8,897 nucleotides of DNA from Pseudovibrio sp. JCM 19062. GTDB lineage: Bacteria > Pseudomonadota > Alphaproteobacteria > Rhizobiales > Stappiaceae. The notes beneath the pieces are model-generated. The model searched no databases and was not told where the DNA came from. It saw only the letters and a program-made list of their open reading frames with translations. How positions within the stretch are numbered: position 1 is the first letter of the stretch; the number at the start of each line of letters is the position of its first letter. The stretch is from the NCBI GenBank assembly GCA_001310715.1, contig BAXV01000111.1:1-8897 (forward strand). Direction: 5' to 3'. Below are positions 7,130 through 8,897 of this stretch, in pieces. A program made the translations under genes and the position numbers.

Positions 7130-8746
7130 GTGTACATCAGAACTAAACTAGATGACGCTATCAGGTATATCCAAGAATATTATATTGTAATTACAGCGTG
7201 TATTATTTTATCTACCAGTACATTTCATATTATCAAAGAATCCTTTGGCTTACATGATTTATTCTTGTTGCCGTCACTGCTTATCGCTTCAGTATTGACG
7301 CTTCTATTGACTGGAGATCAGACTAAATCTCCAAGGAAACTAAACTTCCCGCATTTACTCCTGCCTTTCATAATTCTAACGCTGTTAGGCTATTACAAAG
7401 CCGTGATGGGAAACATAGACCTGACTGCGGTCATGTTTCACCTTCAAGTGGGAATGGGGCATCTCAGCCCCGATTTGGTCGGGCCCTTTGTGATTGAGGG
7501 CAGAAAATTTGCGCTTGGAATTCTGGCGTTCCTGATTGGAAGCCTGATCTTACTTTATCAAAGCACAGCCTACAAAAAAAGCCGAGTTTCTGCTTGCCAT
7601 GGTGTTCTACGCTTTTTTGCTTGGGGCTTTTCTTTCTCAAAGGGTAAATTTATTCCAGCAAGAAGTTGCCGATTTCACCGCAGAATATCGTGTCCCTTCT
7701 CCAGTCCCACAAGCAGGGAGCAGCAAGAAGAACTTCATTCACGTCTACCTGGAAAGCACAGAACGTACATATATGCGCTCCGAACTTTTTGGTGATGTGA
7801 TGGATCCGTTGAAGCCGTTTATTGAGCGTGGATTTGAGGCAACCAATCTTGTTCAGGTGAGGGATACAGGCTGGAGTCTTGCCGGTATGACCGCGTCAAA
7901 ATGCGGTGTCCCGTTGTCGCCAGCGGGGTTTTCCTACAAGAACAAATTTGGGAGCCTTTCAGGCTTTCTACCCTCTGCAGTATGTCTGGGTGATGTTTTG
8001 CTGGAGGAGGATTATAACCTCACTTTTCTGGTTGGAGCATTTACTCGTTTTGGAGGACTGGACACCCTCTATAGTACTCATGGGTTCAGTCAGGTTTTGG
8101 ACTTGGACCACTTTCTGAAAAAGCATCAAGGGACGGATAAACTCGAGCACCACAAACAGGCATGGGGTGTGAGCGATGAGCTTGTTTTTGAAGAAGCGCT
8201 GGAAGTACTAAAGCAGAAGGTGCGGGCAGGAAAGAAGTTTGGTCTCACCATCGAAACAATCGGAGGGCACGCTCCGATAGGGCTGCTTTCTCCTGTATGT
8301 GAGAATATGGAGCAGATCATGCAGCAACGCGTGACCATGCTGAGCGCATGAAATGTACGAACTGGCTGCTTGCTGATTTTATCAGTAAGAGCGAGAAACT
8401 CGGCTTGCTAGAGGACACAGTGATTATTGTTCAGAACGATCATTTGGCGATGAAGAACAGTGTCTATTCAGAATTACAGAGTAGTGAGCGAAGAAATCTC
8501 TTTTTCGTGTTTGGTCCCGATATTCGGGCAGGAAAAACCGATAAGCCAGCATCTCTCTTGGATGTTTATCCCACGGTGCTTGAGGCCATTGGCTTGCCCC
8601 TAAAGAATTCCCGAGCTGGCCTCGGGGTTTCTTTGTTCTCGGAGGAACCCACTCTGGTTGAAACGCTCGGTGAGGATGATATGAACAAAAGCATTGCCCT
8701 GAACTATGAACTCAGAAAACATCTTTGGTCACATCCATCAAATTGA
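7130..8746 (+). CDS. OpgB/MdoB-like phosphoglycerol transferase (LTA synthase family), two apparent frameshifts
   Basis: Members of this alkaline-phosphatase-superfamily group move phosphoglycerol from phosphatidylglycerol onto periplasmic glucans (OpgB/MdoB, rhizobial CgmB) or build lipoteichoic acid (LtaS). Repaired, the protein has 538 residues. Five predicted membrane helices (about 17-35, 44-61, 75-92, 127-143, 151-171) precede an extracytoplasmic catalytic domain. Probable metal or catalytic sites are Glu208 in VYLESTE, Thr246 in DTGWSLAGM, His380 in GGHAP and Asp437-His438 in NDHLAMKN; the last motif and the following RRNLFFVF closely resemble E. coli OpgB. Frame 2 passes to frame 3 at the A7 run 7574-7580 (one A too many) and back to frame 2 near 8328-8332 (one base missing, restoring QQRRDHAERMKC). 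The GTG start has AGGA nine bases upstream. The first 250 bases are AT-rich compared with pnp. The true acceptor glycan cannot be read from sequence. Confidence 0.85.
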
Positions 8747-8750
8747 AGAG

Positions 8751-8769
8751 CCGAAACCCGCTGTTTTGG
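8751..8769 (+). other. Small hairpin after the transferase gene
   Basis: CCGAAAC (8751-8757) pairs with GTTTTGG (8763-8769), with one G-T wobble, around the loop CCGCT, five bases after the stop codon. No T-tract follows, so it is at best a weak terminator or a 3'-end stabiliser. Confidence 0.35.
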
Positions 8770-8821
8770 TGAGTGCTGAGACAAATATTCAGAAAACTTA
8801 TTCCCCTTGCTCAGAGTTGTC

Positions 8822-8897
8822 CTAGGCTTGTTCTGTGCCCACGTAACGGGCTGTCGGCGGACCGTCCGCTGGTGGTCGTGGGCGGGGTTGGGCTACC
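8822..8897. other. GC-rich palindromic window end, unassigned
   Basis: GCCCACG (8837-8843) is complementary to CGTGGGC (8877-8883), enclosing GCGGA (8857-8861)/TCCGC (8865-8869). Composition is much richer in GC than the preceding gene. On the minus strand an open frame of 24 codons runs in from the edge and stops at TAG (8822-8824), reading ...PPTARYVGTEQA, so this could be the end of a converging gene. Two other minus frames are also open over much of this stretch, so I make no gene call. Confidence 0.3.

Noticed and set aside
8348..8746. Separate small gene starting at ATG 8348 coupled by an ATGA overlap
   Set aside because: It encodes only the Asp-His end of the same catalytic domain, has no ribosome site of its own, and joins the upstream part smoothly with one added base.
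1..8897. CRISPR array, insertion sequence, tRNA or attachment site
   Set aside because: I found no regularly spaced repeats, no transposase-like reading frame with terminal repeats, no cloverleaf and no duplicated att-like core. The only direct repeats are the coding repeats of the IF2 N-terminus.

Overview
This window is a housekeeping translation and RNA-turnover locus of an alphaproteobacterium. From left to right it carries the 3' part of infB, then rbfA, truB, rpsO and pnp, all on the + strand, followed by a separate gene for an OpgB/MdoB-like phosphoglycerol transferase. The infB-rbfA-truB-rpsO-pnp order is widely conserved. The alphaproteobacterial placement rests on the RbfA and IF2 protein character and the low-complexity Arg/Gly/Pro-rich IF2 N-terminus. 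A moderate-GC member of the Hyphomicrobiales (for example a Stappiaceae/Pseudovibrio relative) is my guess, from memory only.

Layout. 1-2133 is infB, with its 5' end outside the window. 2234-2671 is rbfA. 2767-3742 is truB, which ends in a strong hairpin. 3743-4180 is a 438-base gap with several stem-loops, the last three forming a plausible S15 autoregulatory leader. 4181-4450 is rpsO, followed by a terminator-like hairpin. 4451-4773 is the pnp leader, with a long stem-loop at 4542-4573 that could be an RNase processing site. 4774-6912 is pnp, complete, with all the classical active-site residues, and closed by a textbook terminator at 6931-6965. 7130-8746 is a membrane-anchored phosphoglycerol transferase with its own candidate promoter. 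The last 150 bases hold no recognisable gene, and the final ~60 are GC-rich and palindromic.

How the genes work together. IF2 (initiator tRNA delivery), RbfA (30S maturation), TruB (tRNA pseudouridine 55) and S15 (early 30S assembly) all serve the small subunit and initiation. PNPase turns over RNA. The OpgB-like protein is unrelated: it would decorate periplasmic glycans from phosphatidylglycerol.

Data quality. Three genes are broken by a total of six single-base indels: infB near 163-167 and 1518-1524, truB near 3312 and 3347, and the transferase near 7574-7580 and 8328-8332. Each is repaired by adding or removing one base, and each repair restores a familiar protein. Because infB is essential and the hits are spread over unrelated genes, sequencing or assembly error is the simplest explanation. 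I found no convincing undescribed system. The most interesting leftovers are the structured RNA leaders of rpsO and pnp, the rbfA-truB structured spacer, and two out-of-frame A7 runs in the same sequence context.
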